Of a stretch of DNA of 7,099 nucleotides, positions 5,372 through 7,099 are shown one piece after another. The notes under the pieces are model-generated. The model was given only the letters and a program-made list of their open reading frames with translations. It ran no database searches and was not told the DNA's origin. The translations under genes and the position numbers were made by a program. Within the stretch, counting starts at the first letter, position 1; every line of letters starts with the position of its first letter. Where the stretch lies: the NCBI GenBank assembly GCA_023391155.1, contig JAEWBM010000128.1:1-7099 (forward strand), read 5' to 3'. This DNA comes from Acidobacteriota bacterium (lineage in GTDB: Bacteria; Acidobacteriota; Blastocatellia; Pyrinomonadales; Pyrinomonadaceae).

Positions 5372-7099
5372 GCAAAGTCCAGCATCTCGATAAGATCATT
5401 GAGGAGTTCGGCCCGCATCTCCATGACGAGCCGCACGGCGGCTGGCGCGGCGACCGCGAGATCGACAAGGTCGTTCCGACGCATTGTCCCTATTGCGCCG
5501 TTCAGTGCGGTATGAATCTCCTCGTCGAAGACGACCACGTTGTTGGATTTGAGCCACGGTACGATTTCCCCGTCAATGAGGGAAAGCTTTGTCCTAAAGG
5601 CGTCACTGCCTATCTCCAGGCCCATCACCCGGACCGCCTCAAGCACCCGCTGATCAAACGAAACGGCATTTTTGAACGTGCGACATGGGACGAAGCCCTC
5701 GACCTAGTTGCTGCAAAGTTCAACGAACTGCGTGAAAAATACGGGCGTGATTCGCTGGCGGTCTATTCCGGCTCCTCTTTAACTACGGAAAAGACCTATG
5801 TCATGGGCAAGTTTGCCCGGGTCGGCCTCGGTACTCGTTATGTCGATTATAACGGCCGCCTTTGTATGGTCTCCGCCGCCGCAGGAAACAACAAGGCATT
5901 CGGGATCGATCGGGCAGCAAACCCTTGGAGCGACATCCCGCTGTCGGAGGTGCTCCTCATCGCCGGAGCGAACTGTGCCGAGACCTTCCCGGTCCTTAAC
6001 AAGTACATGTGGCAGCAGCGTGACAACGGCGGCATTTGGATCATCATCGATCCCCGCGAAACGCCCACTGCCCGCCAGGGCGATATACACTTGCAGCTTC
6101 GCCCCGGGACCGACGTCGCTCTAACGAACGCGATGCTCCATGTCATTATCAAAGAGGGCTATGTCGACGAAGCGTTCATCGAGGCAAGAACGAACGGGTG
6201 GCAGGAAACTCGCGATCTCATACTCGAAAAATATACTCCCGAGTACTGTTCAGAGATCTGCGGCGTCCCCGCCGACCAGATCATCAAGGCCGCTCGCCTT
6301 TACGGCCGTGCCCAAACGGGCTTCGTCCTTCACGCCCGCGGTATCGAGCACCATTCGAACGGGGTCGACAATGTGCTCAGCTATATCAACCTCGTTCTTG
6401 CGACCGGCAAGATCGGCGCTCCCGGCCGCGGCTATGCCACGTTCACCGGCCAGGGCAATGGCCAGGGTGGCCGCGAACATGGGCAAAAGTCCGATCAGCT
6501 CCCCGGCCAACGCAGCATCAATAATCCGGAACACCGCGAACACATCGCTAAAGTTTGGGGCATCCCGGTCGAAGAAATGCCGCAGGCCGGGGTTTCGGTC
6601 GTCGAGATGTTCCAGAAGATGCGCGAGGGAGAGATCCGCGGGTTGATGTCCGTTTGCAACAACGTGATGGTGTCGCTGCCCGATACCAACAAGGTCCGCG
6701 AATCGCTCGAGGGCCTCGATTTTTACGTCTGCATCGATTTCTTTATGTCGGAGGCCGCCCGATATGCCGACGTCGTGCTGCCCGGGACTGCCTGGTCCGA
6801 AGACGAAGGTGTGACCACTAACGGCGAGGGGCGCGTGCTGAAGATCAATAAGGCTACTAACCCGCCCGGCGAAGCACAGCCGGATTGGTGGATCGTCCAG
6901 CGCCTGGCCGAACGCCTCGGCCGCGGCAAGTTCTTCCCTTACACAAACACCCGCGAGATGTTTGAGGAGATGAGAGAAGCCTCACGAGGCGGCACTGCTG
7001 ATTACGGCGGCATCAGTTGGGAACGCATCGAACGCGAGAACGGCGTTTTCTGGCCGTGCCCGACCGACGACCACCCCGGTACTCCGCGTCTGTTTGAGG
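5368..7099 (+). CDS. Molybdopterin oxidoreductase, assimilatory nitrate reductase-like (3' truncated by window)
   Basis: Catalytic subunit of the DMSO reductase superfamily, best matching assimilatory NarB/NasC-type nitrate reductase. The reading frame stays open to the right edge; 577 codons are in the window and the C-terminal molybdopterin-dinucleotide-binding domain is missing. Visible features: a [4Fe-4S] motif C40-X2-C43-X3-C47-X27-C75 followed by PKG; NGRLCM at 162-167, where C166 is in the Mo-ligand position as in Nap/Nas enzymes (nitrate reductases show SRLCM); a GQGNGQGGREHGQK block at 361-374, typical of NarB relatives; and the ADVVLPG block at 467-473 with the downstream EGR segment. 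The N-terminus (MSKVQHLDKI) has no twin-arginine signal, so the enzyme should be cytoplasmic. It starts by 4-bp overlap with the membrane cytochrome gene and has only a weak Shine-Dalgarno site. Formate dehydrogenase is the main alternative, but the Mo-site and GGRE blocks favour nitrate reductase. Confidence 0.87.
   Translation, partial: MSKVQHLDKIIEEFGPHLHDEPHGGWRGDREIDKVVPTHCPYCAVQCGMNLLVEDDHVVGFEPRYDFPVNEGKLCPKGVTAYLQAHHPDRLKHPLIKRNGIFERATWDEALDLVAAKFNELREKYGRDSLAVYSGSSLTTEKTYVMGKFARVGLGTRYVDYNGRLCMVSAAAGNNKAFGIDRAANPWSDIPLSEVLLIAGANCAETFPVLNKYMWQQRDNGGIWIIIDPRETPTARQGDIHLQLRPGTDVALTNAMLHVIIKEGYVDEAFIEARTNGWQETRDLILEKYTPEYCSEICGVPADQIIKAARLYGRAQTGFVLHARGIEHHSNGVDNVLSYINLVLATGKIGAPGRGYATFTGQGNGQGGREHGQKSDQLPGQRSINNPEHREHIAKVWGIPVEEMPQAGVSVVEMFQKMREGEIRGLMSVCNNVMVSLPDTNKVRESLEGLDFYVCIDFFMSEAARYADVVLPGTAWSEDEGVTTNGEGRVLKINKATNPPGEAQPDWWIVQRLAERLGRGKFFPYTNTREMFEEMREASRGGTADYGGISWERIERENGVFWPCPTDDHPGTPRLFE

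Noticed and set aside
1150..7099. Functional link between the 'flavohemoglobin expression-modulating' protein and the nitrate reductase through nitric oxide
   Set aside because: The family name is an inherited annotation and no flavohemoglobin or nitric-oxide gene is present. The two units are divergent and 400 bp apart, so adjacency alone is not evidence.

Overview
The window is bacterial: compact, intron-free genes, 4-bp ATGA overlaps inside operons, GAGGGA-type Shine-Dalgarno sites and moderately GC-rich codon use. No rRNA, tRNA or other clear taxonomic marker is present. The genes and base composition would fit an Acidobacteriota-like or similar environmental Gram-negative lineage, but that placement is a weak inference. 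I see no insertion sequence, CRISPR array, tRNA, prophage or plasmid element.

The layout is two divergent transcription units around an intergenic region of about 400 bp (3858-4258). The left unit runs on the minus strand in three steps. First is an N-formylglutamate amidohydrolase-family protein (3857 to 3051, TTG start). It overlaps by 4 bp a large QEGLA-motif zinc peptidase of the DUF1704/MATCAP-like family (3054 to 1150). After a 57-bp gap comes a glutathione-synthetase-like ATP-grasp ligase (1092 to 28). Together they put one peptide- or amide-bond-forming enzyme beside two predicted peptide- or amide-bond-cleaving enzymes. This looks like a dedicated system that makes and trims an unknown peptide-like compound or adds and removes a terminal amino acid on a protein. 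It is the most interesting part of the window.

The right unit runs on the plus strand. A six-helix membrane protein of cytochrome b (NarI/HdrE-like) appearance with a C-terminal pair of CPRC motifs (4259-5371) overlaps by 4 bp a molybdopterin oxidoreductase (5368 to beyond the right edge). The oxidoreductase has one [4Fe-4S] motif, a cysteine in the Mo-ligand position and the signature blocks of assimilatory (NarB/NasC-type) nitrate reductase. It has no Tat signal, so it should be cytoplasmic. The simplest reading is a membrane quinol-oxidising cytochrome that feeds electrons to a cytoplasmic nitrate reductase, possibly through the CPRC metal site.

The intergenic region must carry both promoters. 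It holds an extended imperfect inverted repeat (3957-4002), a short TGACT/AGTCA dyad (4149-4163) and Shine-Dalgarno sites for both first genes, but no convincing strong sigma-70 promoter. Nothing in the sequence shows that the two units share a function.
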